From: Ga0077530 sp046293075
GTDB taxonomy: Bacteria > Pseudomonadota > Alphaproteobacteria > Rhizobiales > Hyphomicrobiaceae
NCBI GenBank assembly: GCA_046293075.1
Contig: JBKBPL010000016.1
Span: 1 to 64,000, forward strand
DNA length: 64,000 nt
Direction of reading: 5' to 3'
A model generated the notes under the pieces. It searched no databases. It was not told where the DNA came from and saw only the letters and a list, made by a program, of their open reading frames with translations. A program made the translations under genes and the position numbers. Below, one piece after another: positions 16,059 to 25,514 of the stretch; the first letter of the stretch is position 1, and each line of letters begins with the position of its first letter.

Positions 16059-18395
16059 ATGGCGAGCACCGGCGAGCCGAGACGAACCTTCGCATTCACA
16101 TTCGGCTTGGAGCGGCTCGGCCTCGTGGCCCTCATGGCGCCGTGGATCACGTTTGCTCTGATCGTGGTCCTGACGGTATTCGCCGCCTTTGGCGTCATGC
16201 GCCTCAAGGTCGACGACAGCCTCTCTGAGCTCTTCCGCACCAGTACGCCCGAGTTCCGTCAGTATGAGGAGATCGACCGCCGGTTCCCCTCGAGCGAGTA
16301 CGACGTCCTCGTGGTCATCGAGGGGCCCGGCCTGCTCGAGCGCGACAAGCTCAAGGCCGTTCACAGCACGATCGTCGATCTTCAGCTGACCGACGGCGTC
16401 AGCGGCCTCGTGTCGATGCTCTCGGCGCGCGAGAAGCCGGACGCGAGCGGTTACGCGGCACCGGTCGTGCCGGACGACCTGCCTGAGGGCGCGGACTACG
16501 ACGCCATGATCGCGCGCCTCAAGAGCAATGAGATCGTCTCGGGCAAGTTTCTCTCCGACGACGGCACGCTTGCGCTCGCGGTCATTGCGCTCGACAGGAA
16601 GCTCGTCGAGGAGCGCGGCGCCAAGGCCGTCATCGGCGGCATTCTCGCCGAAGCCGAGCGCGGGCTGCAGGGCACCGGCCTCAAGGTGCAGCTCACCGGT
16701 GCACCGGTCATGCAGCTCGAGATCCGCAATGCCGTCGAGCGTGACCGCCTCGTCTACAACGGCCTCGGTTTCCTACTCGGCACGCTCATCGCCTATCTCT
16801 TCTTCCGGCGCATTTCGCTCACGCTGCTTGCCGTGCTCGGTCCATCGGTCGCGATCCTGTGGACGCTCGGCGTTGTCGGTGGGCTGGACGTCCGCCTGAA
16901 CCTGTTCATCAACGTGATTACGCCGCTGATCCTCGTCTCGGGTTTCTCCGACAGCATGCACCTCGTGTTCGCGATACGCCGTGACATCATGGCGGGCGTC
17001 GACAGGCTGACCGCGGCGCGGGAGGCCGTGCTCGATGTGGCGCCCGCCTGCCTTTTGACGGCCATGAACGCGGTGCTCGCCCTGCTCTCGTTCTCGTTTG
17101 CGCAGTCCGCATTGATCCGCACATTCGGCTTGGTCGCGATCATGGCCGTCGGGATCTCCTATATTGCCGTCGCCGTCGTGGTGCCGACGCTCGCCGCGCT
17201 CCTCATTCCGCGCGAGCCGGCGCCGCCCAAGGATGTCGCGCCAAACCGCGACGGGGGGTTCGGTGTGCTTGGCGCCATCACCGAGAGCATCGTCCGGCGC
17301 GTGATCGCAGCGCCGCTGGGCTTCAGCATCGCCGGGCTCCTCGCCGTTGTACTCACGGGGCTCGCCTATGTGCAGCTCGCGCCGCAGTACCGTCTCGCTG
17401 ACCAAGTGCCGGACAAGGAGCACGCGCTGGCCGCCACGGAGCGTCTCGACCAGAAGCTCACGGGTGCCAATCCGGTACACGTGATGATCCGCTGGGCGAG
17501 CGGCCAGTCGCTGTTCGAGGACAGGACGCTCGCCACGATTGCGGCCGCGCACACCGTTCTCGAGAAGGAAGCCGGTCTCGGCAACGTCTGGTCCATGGAA
17601 AGTCTCAGGCGCTGGCTCAGGGAGGCCGGCGACAGCAGCATCGAGACGGTCAGGAGGTACATCGGCATCCTGCCGGAGCATCTCGTCCAGCGCTTCATCA
17701 CCAAGGAGCGGGACGCGGTCTTGGTGACGGGCCGGCTCCCCGATATTGACGCGAGCCAGATCCTGCCGATCGTCGAGAAGATCGACCGAGCGCTCGAGCC
17801 GGTGCGCGCTGAGCACCCAGGCTATGAAATTTCCGTTACTGGCCTTCCCGCGATCGCGGCGCGCAATTCGGCGCGCCTCATCGGCGAGCTCAACTGGGGC
17901 CTGATCGGTGACATGTTCGTGATCTTCATCTTCCTCGGCATTGCGCTGCGTTCGGTCCTGTCGGGAGTGACCAGCGTGCTCCCCTCTCTGTTTCCGATCT
18001 TCGCAACCGGGACAGTGCTCTGGCTCGGGGGTGAGGGTCTCCAGTTCGCATCGATCGTGGCAATAACGGTGGCTTTCGCACTTGCGATCGACAGCACCAT
18101 CCATTTCTTGAACCGCTTCCAGCTCGAGGAGAGCCGCCCCGGCACCCGCGACGTGAACGACGCCCTGATCCGCACCATGCACCACATCGGGCCAGTTATC
18201 GTGCTCACAACGATCGTGCTGGCGCTGGGGCTCGGCGTGACGATCCTCTCGCATCTGCCATCGCTCAGGCAGTTCGGGCGATTGGCTGGCATCTGCCTTT
18301 TTGCCTCATTGATCGGTCAGCTCATCATTCTGCCGGCGACCGTGGCGCTGTATCGTCGCTACTGGCCACGGCGCGTCCCGGCAGCAGCCGCATAA
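16059..18395 (+). CDS. MMPL/RND superfamily exporter
   Basis: This 778-residue inner-membrane protein belongs to the RND superfamily branch of MMPL and sterol-sensing-like transporters. It has two repeats, each with one helix, a large periplasmic domain and a five-helix bundle. The first bundle includes FINVITPLILVSGFSDSMHL and the second IVAITVAFALAIDSTIHFLN, where the acidic residues sit where proton-relay residues are expected. The start at 16059 has GGGAGAG upstream, whereas the open frame extends back to 15849 without conserved sequence. Relatives move lipids, hopanoids or other hydrophobic molecules; at 778 residues it is shorter than typical HpnN. Substrate unknown. Confidence 0.88.
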   Translation: MASTGEPRRTFAFTFGLERLGLVALMAPWITFALIVVLTVFAAFGVMRLKVDDSLSELFRTSTPEFRQYEEIDRRFPSSEYDVLVVIEGPGLLERDKLKAVHSTIVDLQLTDGVSGLVSMLSAREKPDASGYAAPVVPDDLPEGADYDAMIARLKSNEIVSGKFLSDDGTLALAVIALDRKLVEERGAKAVIGGILAEAERGLQGTGLKVQLTGAPVMQLEIRNAVERDRLVYNGLGFLLGTLIAYLFFRRISLTLLAVLGPSVAILWTLGVVGGLDVRLNLFINVITPLILVSGFSDSMHLVFAIRRDIMAGVDRLTAAREAVLDVAPACLLTAMNAVLALLSFSFAQSALIRTFGLVAIMAVGISYIAVAVVVPTLAALLIPREPAPPKDVAPNRDGGFGVLGAITESIVRRVIAAPLGFSIAGLLAVVLTGLAYVQLAPQYRLADQVPDKEHALAATERLDQKLTGANPVHVMIRWASGQSLFEDRTLATIAAAHTVLEKEAGLGNVWSMESLRRWLREAGDSSIETVRRYIGILPEHLVQRFITKERDAVLVTGRLPDIDASQILPIVEKIDRALEPVRAEHPGYEISVTGLPAIAARNSARLIGELNWGLIGDMFVIFIFLGIALRSVLSGVTSVLPSLFPIFATGTVLWLGGEGLQFASIVAITVAFALAIDSTIHFLNRFQLEESRPGTRDVNDALIRTMHHIGPVIVLTTIVLALGLGVTILSHLPSLRQFGRLAGICLFASLIGQLIILPATVALYRRYWPRRVPAAAA

Positions 18396-18475
18396 CCGGA
18401 GGCCGATACGGCTGGTGGGTTGGTGCGTTGCGTCGCCCCCGCAGTTTCCGTGATGAGCAACGTCGGACCCGACCG

Positions 18476-19567
18476 ATGCCGAGAGCCCCGAATGCCGTCG
18501 ACTTCTGGCGCGGCTTTGCCCTGGTTTCGATTTTCATCAACCACATTCCCGGCATCTTCTTCGACCGGTTCACGCATCGCGCGGTCTCGATCTCGGACTC
18601 GGCCGAGTTGTTCGTGTTTCTTGCGGGGTGGTCCCTGCGCTATGTGGTCGGGGATCACGGCCGGCCAACCCCGATGCATCACATCGTCTTCAGGCTCGGC
18701 GGCCGCGCGGTAACCCTCTACGCCGCGCATATGACGATCGTAATGCTGGCCATCGCCATCCTCGCTCTCGCCTCGCGGCTTCTTGACAACCCGCTTCTGC
18801 TCGAGTGGCACAATGCCGCCGCCGTTTTCTACCGCCCGGTCGAGACGCACATCGGTCTCGCGCTGCTGAGCCACCAGCTCGGCTACTTCGACATCCTGCC
18901 GCTCTACGTCGCGCTGATGCTGATCGCGCCGCTCCTCGCCATCATCGATCGCGCGGCGCCAAGCCTGCTGTTGCCCGCCTCCTTCTCGCTCTACCTGACC
19001 TCGCTGGTCGTCCCCCTTACCATCCCGGCCTGGCCCATCAACGGACAGTGGTTCTTCAATCCCCTGAGCTGGCAGCTCATCTTCGTGCTGGGGCTGGTGC
19101 TGGGGCGCAACACGGGGCTTGGCGGCTGGGTGCGCCGTCATATCGTCGCTGTCCGCTGGGCGGCGCTGCCGATCGTCATCGTTGGGACGATCTTTGTTCT
19201 GACCGGCGGCGCCTGGATTGATCCCACAACGGTTCCGGAGCCGAAGTTGCTGTTCATTAACGGCAAGACGTTTGCGACGCCAATCAGGGTCATCCAGTTC
19301 CTGGCCCTCGTCGCCGTCATGTCGATTGCCTATCCCTACATCGTGCGGGCAGCGCCAAGTGTTGCGAGTTTTCTTTCAATGCTTGGTCGAAATTCGTTAG
19401 AAGTGTTCTGCACGGCATCGATCCTCAGCCTGGTTTGCCAGATACTGCGGTATGCGTTGCCGGACGGCCCGGGGCTTGACACGCTCCTGGTGGCTGGGGG
19501 CGTGGCTCTCATGGGATTGGTGGCATGGCTGAGCGAGTGGCGTGCGCGGGCCGGGTTGGGAGCCTGA
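18476..19567 (+). CDS. OpgC domain membrane acyltransferase-like protein
   Basis: This protein of about 363 residues is a polytopic membrane protein of the OpgC type, a family related to acyltransferase 3 that adds succinyl groups to periplasmic glucans. It begins NAVDFWRGFALVSIFINHIPG, the typical first helix, followed by SDSAELFVFLAGWSLRYV, and has about ten helices. I take the ATG at 18476 because the conserved sequence starts there; an in-frame start at 18428 is possible. The SGNH hydrolase gene begins inside its last 43 bases, so the two are translationally linked. Its acyl acceptor is not known. Confidence 0.85.
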   Translation: MPRAPNAVDFWRGFALVSIFINHIPGIFFDRFTHRAVSISDSAELFVFLAGWSLRYVVGDHGRPTPMHHIVFRLGGRAVTLYAAHMTIVMLAIAILALASRLLDNPLLLEWHNAAAVFYRPVETHIGLALLSHQLGYFDILPLYVALMLIAPLLAIIDRAAPSLLLPASFSLYLTSLVVPLTIPAWPINGQWFFNPLSWQLIFVLGLVLGRNTGLGGWVRRHIVAVRWAALPIVIVGTIFVLTGGAWIDPTTVPEPKLLFINGKTFATPIRVIQFLALVAVMSIAYPYIVRAAPSVASFLSMLGRNSLEVFCTASILSLVCQILRYALPDGPGLDTLLVAGGVALMGLVAWLSEWRARAGLGA

Positions 19568-20394
19568 AATGGCTGCTGCCGGTGCTGGCGCTTTTGGCTG
19601 GGCTGCCTGCTTACGCCTCCGGGCAGCCAAGCCCGCTGGCGCAGGCACAGGCGGGCGCAGCAGAGGCGAAGCCGGAAGAGAGCCTGCCGCCGGTGCCCCG
19701 CGACTGTCAGGTCGGCCTGACCGAGGTCGTCACCCAGAGCCCGATGCCCAACGTCCTGAAAGCGCTCCGCGAGCGCCGGCGGATCGTGATCCTGGCCATC
19801 GGCGCGGCCCCCATCGTCCGCCGTGATGCCGGTGCCGGTGGATATTTCGACCTCGTCGAGCAGCTCCTGGAGCAGACGTTCAAGGGTCTCGACGTCGAGA
19901 TCATCCATCGCGGCGTCTCAGGCGAGCTTGCGCGCGATGCCGGCGCGCGCATCCAGATGGAGGTGGCGCTCGTCAATCCCGATCTCGTCTTGTGGCAGGT
20001 CGGTACGGCCGATGCGATGGCGCGCCTGCCGGTCGAGGATTTCGAGCGGAGCCTCGCGAATACGCTCGTCTGGCTCAGGGAGCATAACGTCGACGTTGCC
20101 CTGATCGGGCTCCACTACGCCAAGGCCCTCGCCAAGGACAAGCACTATCAGGCCGTCCGGCGGGCCGTGAAGAAGGTCGCGACCGAGCAGGGCGTGATGC
20201 GAGTCGGGCGCTATGAAGCCATAGAGGCGCTCGCCCGCCTGCGCGGGGAGCCGGGGGCCCCGGCCTCCCGCACGCCGTTGACCGAGGCCTCCTACGAATG
20301 CAGCGCCGAATATCTGGCGCGCGCCATCGCGGCCGCGCTGTTCCATAAGGACAAGGGCGGCACGCCCGCGGACAAGAAGCCTTCGGGCAACTGA
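19525..20394 (+). CDS. SGNH/GDSL hydrolase family protein, exported
   Basis: This protein of about 289 residues has a signal sequence (LKWLLPVLALLAGLPAYASG) and a mature domain of the SGNH hydrolase fold. The strand IVILAIGAAPIVRRDAG takes the place of the usual GDS block I, HRGVSGELARDA supplies block II, and DLVLWQVGTADA resembles the GxND block III with altered residues. The nucleophile motif is therefore degenerate. The start overlaps the end of the OpgC gene. The pairing suggests both act on the same periplasmic or surface glycan, one adding and one removing or transferring acyl groups. This is inference. Confidence 0.75.
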   Translation: MAERVACAGRVGSLKWLLPVLALLAGLPAYASGQPSPLAQAQAGAAEAKPEESLPPVPRDCQVGLTEVVTQSPMPNVLKALRERRRIVILAIGAAPIVRRDAGAGGYFDLVEQLLEQTFKGLDVEIIHRGVSGELARDAGARIQMEVALVNPDLVLWQVGTADAMARLPVEDFERSLANTLVWLREHNVDVALIGLHYAKALAKDKHYQAVRRAVKKVATEQGVMRVGRYEAIEALARLRGEPGAPASRTPLTEASYECSAEYLARAIAAALFHKDKGGTPADKKPSGN

Positions 20395-20526
20395 TCACCG
20401 GCATCACGATTGGCCGAGGGGAGCGTCCGGCATGACGGGGATGACCTCGGCCGCGGGGACCGCTATGGTCGCGCCCCGTGAGCGTGGGTGGCGCCGCAGC
20501 CCGGTGCACCCCTGAGGTACCCGATC

Positions 20527-21612
20527 ATGACGCAGCACTTCGCTTCCGACAACAATGCCGGCATCTGCCCCGAGGCCATGGCAGCATTGAAGCGGGCCAA
20601 TGGCACCGGCCACGAGCTCTCCTACGGCGAGGACCGTTGGACGGGGGCCGTCTGTGACGGCCTCAGGGCACTTTTCAAGACCGATTGCGAAGTCTACTTC
20701 GTCTTCAATGGCACTGCGGCCAACTCGGTGGCGCTGTCGGCGATGTGCCAGCCCTTTCACGCCGTGATCTGTCATGAGCTGAGCCACATCGAGACGGACG
20801 AGTGCGGGGCGCCTGAGTTCTTCTCGGCCGGCTCGAAGCTTCTTGCGGTCGAGGGGCCGCTCGGCAAGCTCACGCCCGACATCATCGAGTTCACGGCGAC
20901 CAAGCGCACGGACATCCATTTTCCGAAGCCCAAGGCGGTCTCGCTGACGCAGTCGACGGAGGTCGGCACCGTCTACACCGTCGAGGAGCTGAGGGCGATT
21001 GCAGCCATCGCCAAGCGGCGTGGCCTCAATATTCACATGGATGGCGCCCGCTTCGCCAATGCGGTGGCGACGCTCGGCTGTCATCCCTCGGAGATCACCT
21101 GGCGCGCGGGCATCGACGTGCTCTGCTTCGGCGGCACCAAGAACGGCCTTCCCGTCGGCGAGGCTGTGATCTTCTTCAAGAAGGAACTGGCCGAGGATTT
21201 CGCCTGGCGCGTCAAGCAGGCGGGCCAGCTCGCCTCAAAGATGCGCTTTGTCTCGGCGCCGTGGCTCGGTCTCCTCGAGAACGATGTCTGGCTGCGCAAT
21301 GCGCGTCATGCCAATGCCATGGCGAAGCGCCTGGCCGATCAGATCGTCCATCTCGACGGCGTCAAGCTGATGTTCCCTGTCGAGGCCAACGCAGTCTTTG
21401 CGGAGATTCCGCCGGCCGCGCAGGCAAAGCTGCGCGAGAAGGGATGGCGATTCTATACGTTCATCGGGGCCGGCGGCTGCCGCTTCATGTGCGCATGGGA
21501 TACCTCGCCCGATACCGTCGACCGCTTCGCCGCCGATATCGCCAAGGCCGTGCAGGGAGCGACGCCATCACTCGAGGCGAACGTCGCTGCGCGCGGGCGA
21601 GGTCGGCGCTGA
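20527..21612 (+). CDS. threonine aldolase family (beta-eliminating lyase) protein
   Basis: This 361-residue PLP enzyme matches the low-specificity threonine aldolases, which cleave threonine or allo-threonine to glycine and acetaldehyde. The N-terminus FASDNNAGICPEAMAAL is typical, HMDGARFANA carries the PLP-binding aspartate, and CFGGTKNGLPVGEAV carries the lysine that forms the Schiff base. A GAGG element precedes the ATG at 20527; a frame open to 20488 is not conserved. It is cytoplasmic and stands alone, 33 bases before recR. Confidence 0.9.
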   Translation: MTQHFASDNNAGICPEAMAALKRANGTGHELSYGEDRWTGAVCDGLRALFKTDCEVYFVFNGTAANSVALSAMCQPFHAVICHELSHIETDECGAPEFFSAGSKLLAVEGPLGKLTPDIIEFTATKRTDIHFPKPKAVSLTQSTEVGTVYTVEELRAIAAIAKRRGLNIHMDGARFANAVATLGCHPSEITWRAGIDVLCFGGTKNGLPVGEAVIFFKKELAEDFAWRVKQAGQLASKMRFVSAPWLGLLENDVWLRNARHANAMAKRLADQIVHLDGVKLMFPVEANAVFAEIPPAAQAKLREKGWRFYTFIGAGGCRFMCAWDTSPDTVDRFAADIAKAVQGATPSLEANVAARGRGRR

Positions 21613-21645
21613 GCGTCGGAGCCGGCCGGGGAAAGTGCACGTGCC

Positions 21646-22251
21646 ATGAGAGGCAGGATCGCAGGGCCCGAGATCGAGCGGCTCATTCAGCTCCTGGCGC
21701 GCCTGCCGGGACTTGGCTCCCGCTCGGCGCGCAAGGCCGCACTGGCGCTTCTCAAGCGCCGCCACGAGCTGCTCGAGCCGCTGGCGGCCGCGATGCAGGA
21801 GGCGGCGCGCAACCTGGTCGCCTGCGAGGTCTGTGCGAACTTGGATACGGTCTCGCCGTGTACCATCTGCGCCGATCCGCGGCGCGACCGCTCGCTCATC
21901 GTCGTCGTGGAGGAGATCGGCGACCTCTGGGCGCTCGAGCGTGCGGGCGTCGTCAACGGCCTTTATCATGTGCTCGGCGGCCACCTGTCGCCGCTCGACG
22001 GCGTCGGCCCTGACCAGCTCAATATCGCGCGCCTCGTCGAGCGCGTGCACGCGAGCGATGTCCGTGAGGTGTTGCTGGCATTGAATGCCACGGTTGAAGG
22101 TCAGTCGACGGCGCACTATGTGCGAGAGCAGCTTGCGGATGCGGACGTGAAGGTGTCCGGCCTTCAGCACGGCGTGCCCGTCGGCGGCGAGCTCGACTAC
22201 CTCGACGAAGGCACGCTTGCCGCCGCGATCCGCGCACGCCGGACACTTTAG
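21646..22251 (+). CDS. recR: recombination mediator protein RecR
   Basis: This 201-residue protein acts with RecO and RecF to load RecA at single-strand gaps. The N-terminal helix-hairpin-helix (LIQLLARLPGLGSRSARKAAL) is followed by a C4 zinc finger (CEVCANLDTVSPCTIC, near residues 64-79) and a Toprim domain starting LIVVVEEIGDLWALE. The C-terminal GGELDYLDEGTL block is conserved. In many bacteria recR sits with dnaX and ybaB; here those are absent and its neighbours are threonine aldolase and a MATE transporter. Confidence 0.97.
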   Translation: MRGRIAGPEIERLIQLLARLPGLGSRSARKAALALLKRRHELLEPLAAAMQEAARNLVACEVCANLDTVSPCTICADPRRDRSLIVVVEEIGDLWALERAGVVNGLYHVLGGHLSPLDGVGPDQLNIARLVERVHASDVREVLLALNATVEGQSTAHYVREQLADADVKVSGLQHGVPVGGELDYLDEGTLAAAIRARRTL

Positions 22252-22264
22252 GGGGCAAGCCCAA

Positions 22265-23608
22265 ATGGGGAACGATCGGGGGGCCCGGTTCGTCACCGGC
22301 TCCATTCCCGCGCACGTGCTGCGCATGACCGGCGCCGCAGCTTTTGGTCTTATGGCGGTCTTTGTCGGCGAGCTCGCCAACGTGTTCTTTCTCAGCATGC
22401 TCGGCGACGTCGAGATCATTGCTGCCGTCGGCTATGGCTCGACGCTGCTCTTCCTGCTGCTCTCGGTGGGCATCGGTACGGCCATCGCGGCGAGCGCGCT
22501 CGTCGCGCCGGCCATCGGAGCTGGTGATCTCGCGGGCGCCAGGCGGATCAGCGCGAGCGCGCATGTCTTCTCTGTGATCTTTGCCGCCGTCGCCGGGCTC
22601 GGGGTGTGGACCTTCGTGCCTGATCTGATCGGGCTGATCGGCGCGGAGGGGCGCGCGCATGCGCTCGCAACCGGCTATCTGCGCACGCTCATCCCGTTCA
22701 TGACGCTGATGTCGCTCGGCATGTGCGCCGCGGCCGTGCTGCGCTCGCAGGGCGACGCGCGGCGCGCGATGAACGTCACGCTGATCGGCGCATTTGTGAA
22801 TGTCGCACTCGATCCACTTTTCATCTTCACCTTCGGCCTCGGCATCTACGGCGCGGCCTGGGCAACGAACATTTCGCGCGTTGCCGTTGCAGGTTTCGGC
22901 ATCTACTGGCTCATCAACAAGCACGATCTCCTGGAGCGTCCACGCCTCAAGGCCGTGATCGACGATGCGACGACGATCCTGCGCTTTGCCATTCCGGCGA
23001 CGCTCACCAACCTTGCGACGCCGATCGCCAACACCTACGTCACCTACGCCATTGCCAGCCACGGTACGGCGGCCGTCGCCGCCTGGGCGTTGATCGGACG
23101 TATCTCGCCGGTGGTTTTCGGCTCGATCTTTGCGCTGTCCGGCGCCGTCGGGCCGGTGCTCGGCCAGAACCTCGGCGCGCGCCAGTGGGCACGCGTGCGC
23201 GCAGTGTTTGACGTCTCGATCCTGGCGGCACTCGGCTTCACCGCCGTGGCGTGGCTTGCTCTTGCCTTCGCCGTCGAGCCGCTGATCAAAGTCTTTCATG
23301 CGACCGGCGAGATGGCGGACATTCTTCGCACCTACTGCATCTACCTCTCGCCGATGTTCGCGTTCCTTGGCATCTTGTTCGTTGCCAATGCGGCGCTCAA
23401 CGCGCTTGGCCATCCGCACTGGCCGACCGTGCTCAACTGGGGCCGGGCGACGCTCGGCACGGTTCCGGTCGTCACAATCGGGAGCATGCTTTACGGGCCG
23501 CCGGGCGTGATCGGCGCCAATCTCGCCGGCGCTAGCGTCTTCGCGTTCCTCGGCGCATGGCTCTGCCGACGCCTGATCGACGGGAAGGCGCAAAAAGAGC
23601 CGGATTGA
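22265..23608 (+). CDS. MATE family efflux transporter
   Basis: This 447-residue inner-membrane protein has twelve hydrophobic segments and the two-lobed layout of the MATE family, cation-driven antiporters of drugs or metabolites. Typical pieces are the PAIGAGDLAGARRIS loop of the first lobe, LRSQGDARRAMNVTLIGAFVNVALDP in the middle (LRSQGDARRAM, then DPLFIF) and VGPVLGQNLGARQW in the second lobe. The ATG at 22265 is 13 bases after the recR stop and preceded by AGGGGG, suggesting cotranscription. Its substrate is unknown. Confidence 0.9.
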   Translation: MGNDRGARFVTGSIPAHVLRMTGAAAFGLMAVFVGELANVFFLSMLGDVEIIAAVGYGSTLLFLLLSVGIGTAIAASALVAPAIGAGDLAGARRISASAHVFSVIFAAVAGLGVWTFVPDLIGLIGAEGRAHALATGYLRTLIPFMTLMSLGMCAAAVLRSQGDARRAMNVTLIGAFVNVALDPLFIFTFGLGIYGAAWATNISRVAVAGFGIYWLINKHDLLERPRLKAVIDDATTILRFAIPATLTNLATPIANTYVTYAIASHGTAAVAAWALIGRISPVVFGSIFALSGAVGPVLGQNLGARQWARVRAVFDVSILAALGFTAVAWLALAFAVEPLIKVFHATGEMADILRTYCIYLSPMFAFLGILFVANAALNALGHPHWPTVLNWGRATLGTVPVVTIGSMLYGPPGVIGANLAGASVFAFLGAWLCRRLIDGKAQKEPD

Positions 23609-23630
23609 TGGGGCATATCGGGCGGGATGG

Positions 23631-24053
23631 CTATCGCCGACGTGGCCAAGGCTCACAGGCGATGCGGTCATTGTCGGCATCGTTCTTGCGCCAGTAGCCT
23701 GGTTCGCCTCTGAGCGCAGGAGCGAGCCCCAAGGCACGCGCGCCGCTGCAGTTCAAGCCAGCCACAAGATGGTGGATCGTGGTGCCAACAGGCCAGGGCG
23801 AAGCAAGCCAGATCACGAGATAGCTGCTCCCGACAGCAGTGGCGCCGACGAATGCGCGGATGGCCAAGCGGAAGGCATTGCTGCGGGCGCGGCGCAGCCA
23901 CATCGCCCACGCGTCGCGACGTGTTACAGATCGGAAGCGCCGATCGTGGTGACTAATGCCGCTTTCACGATCCAAACCGAGGCGCGAACGGTTGAACTCT
24001 TCGACGGCGGCCCTGCGCTCGCGGTGGTACGTGTCCAAGTCTCTTGGTGCCAT
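23631..24053 (-). CDS. membrane-anchored Excalibur domain protein
   Basis: This 140-residue protein has a charged N-terminal region, one hydrophobic segment (about 58-83) and a C-terminal Excalibur-like domain with the Cys pair and Asp-rich loop NCSGARALGLAPAL and NDADNDRIACEPWPR. The DxDxDxxxC pattern is the calcium-binding hallmark of that domain. I chose the ATG at 24053 because GGAG lies seven bases upstream; 24083 is an alternative. The domain faces the periplasm if the single helix is a signal anchor. It is a small protein of unknown role, often near nuclease or peptidoglycan genes in other bacteria. Confidence 0.7.
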   Translation of the reverse strand: MAPRDLDTYHRERRAAVEEFNRSRLGLDRESGISHHDRRFRSVTRRDAWAMWLRRARSNAFRLAIRAFVGATAVGSSYLVIWLASPWPVGTTIHHLVAGLNCSGARALGLAPALRGEPGYWRKNDADNDRIACEPWPRRR

Positions 24054-24136
24054 CCGATAACTCCGACGCAAGTTATCAAGCATCGCAGATCGGCGTTAGG
24101 CGGACGTAAATGCACTTGGTGTCGCGCCGGCGGCAG

Positions 24137-24985
24137 CTAGTGGCTGCCACCATCATCCTTTGCCGGCAACGCCGCACCCGTGAGATCGTGGCTGTGATCA
24201 TGCTGGTGCTGGTAAAGGGCGAACGAGCGCGCGGCCTCGGCACCGAAGAGTCGCACGTACTCGGGGTGCTGTGCGACGGCCTCGGGCATGCCCGAGCAGC
24301 AGATGTGGCGATTGATGCAGATCACGCGGTCGCTCTGCGCCATCACGACGTGCAGGTCGTGGCTCACGAGCAGAATGCCGACGCCGCGTGCATCGCGGAT
24401 GCGTCCGATAAGATCATACAACTCCGCTTCGCCCGTGTAGTCGACGCCGCGCACGGGCTCGTCGAGCACGAGGAGATCGGGGCGCCGCAGCAGCGCGCGC
24501 GCCAGCACCACGCGCTGCAGCTCGCCACCCGAGAGCTGCGAGAGCTGCTGGCCGATCACGCGCGCGGCGCCCACCTCGCCGAGCGCGGCCTCTGCCTCGG
24601 CTGGCGTGTGCCGGCTGCCGAGCGCGAGAAATCGCGCGACCGTCATCGGGATGGCGGGATCGCGGTCGAAGCGCTGCGGCGCGTAGCCGACGCTGAGGCC
24701 GGGGCGCCGCGTGATCGTGCCGCGATCCGGTCGCTCGAGACCGAGGAGGATGCGGACGAGCGTCGTCTTGCCGGCGCCATTGGGTCCGATCAGCGTGACG
24801 ATCTCGCCGCGCGCCAGATCGATGTCGATGCCTTCGAGGATGATCCGCCCCGTGCGCGCAAAATGCACATCGCGCGCTGCGAGCAGGACATCGGTGCGCC
24901 CCGGCAGCGTGCCGGTGTGCGTGTGATGATGGTGCCCGTGACCGTGATGGTCGTGCGATGCCTGCCCCCCCGTGCCTGCTTTCAT
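24137..24985 (-). CDS. znuC: zinc ABC transporter ATP-binding protein ZnuC
   Basis: This 282-residue ATPase powers high-affinity zinc uptake. Walker A is GPNGAGKTT, the signature is LSGGELQR, and Walker B is LLVLDEP, in the usual order; CSGMPEAVAQHPEYVRLFG near the end is typical of ZnuC. The N-terminus carries a His-rich run (HDHHGHGHHHHTHT) and the C-terminus HQHDHSHD, likely zinc-binding. The ATG at 24985 overlaps the zur stop as ATGA, so zur and znuC are translationally coupled. The membrane subunit ZnuB and binding protein ZnuA are not in the window, which is unusual because znuB commonly follows. Confidence 0.92.
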   Translation of the reverse strand: MKAGTGGQASHDHHGHGHHHHTHTGTLPGRTDVLLAARDVHFARTGRIILEGIDIDLARGEIVTLIGPNGAGKTTLVRILLGLERPDRGTITRRPGLSVGYAPQRFDRDPAIPMTVARFLALGSRHTPAEAEAALGEVGAARVIGQQLSQLSGGELQRVVLARALLRRPDLLVLDEPVRGVDYTGEAELYDLIGRIRDARGVGILLVSHDLHVVMAQSDRVICINRHICCSGMPEAVAQHPEYVRLFGAEAARSFALYQHQHDHSHDLTGAALPAKDDGGSH

Positions 24986-25488
24986 GCTGCTGCCGCCGCG
25001 CAGCTTGCGCACAGGCCCGTCACCTCAACCATGACACGCGTCGGCCGGAAGCCGGCGCTACGAGAGGCGCTGTCGATCGCGTCGAAGGCGGCAGGGGTCG
25101 CGACCTCAGCGACGGTGGCGCAGCGCTCGCAGGCAAGGATGATCTGGCGTGTGCCGTGCTTGCCATGCGGGGCGTGACAGGCGAAGTAGGCATTGCGGCT
25201 TTCGAGGCGATGCACCACGCCCAGCTCCAGCAAGGCATCGAGCGCGCGGTAGACCGAGATCGGGGCCATGCGCGTGCGTTCCTTGCGCGACAGCCGCTCC
25301 AGGATTTCGTAGGCACCGATGGCGTGGTGCGAGGCCGCGACCTCCTCGAGCACGCGGCGGCGCAGCGGGGTCAGCTTGAGGCCGTTGGCCTCGAAGACAT
25401 CGGCCGCGCGCTGCAGCGTCTCCTTGAGGCATGGCGCGTGATCGTGGCCTGGGGCTGGGAAGGCTTGCTCGTGCTGGGCGCGGCGCAT
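24982..25488 (-). CDS. zur: Fur family zinc uptake regulator Zur
   Basis: This protein of about 168 residues is a Fur-type repressor. It has a winged-helix domain (FEANGLKLTPLRRRVLEEV through ISVYRALDALLELGVVHRLE) and a metal-binding domain with HAPHGKH, CERC and CASC, the last two being the structural zinc site. Coupling to znuC identifies it as Zur, which represses zinc uptake genes when zinc is sufficient. I chose the ATG at 25488; a TTG at 25509 in frame would add seven residues. An AT-rich candidate operator lies just upstream, consistent with autoregulation. Confidence 0.9.
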   Translation of the reverse strand: MRRAQHEQAFPAPGHDHAPCLKETLQRAADVFEANGLKLTPLRRRVLEEVAASHHAIGAYEILERLSRKERTRMAPISVYRALDALLELGVVHRLESRNAYFACHAPHGKHGTRQIILACERCATVAEVATPAAFDAIDSASRSAGFRPTRVMVEVTGLCASCAAAAA

Positions 25489-25514
25489 CGGGGTCTCACT
25501 GCTGGACAATTCGG

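Noticed and set aside
16773..18254. Minus-strand open frame of about 493 codons opposite the MMPL exporter.
   Set aside because: It is antisense to a protein with clear membrane topology; no supporting motif or ribosome site.
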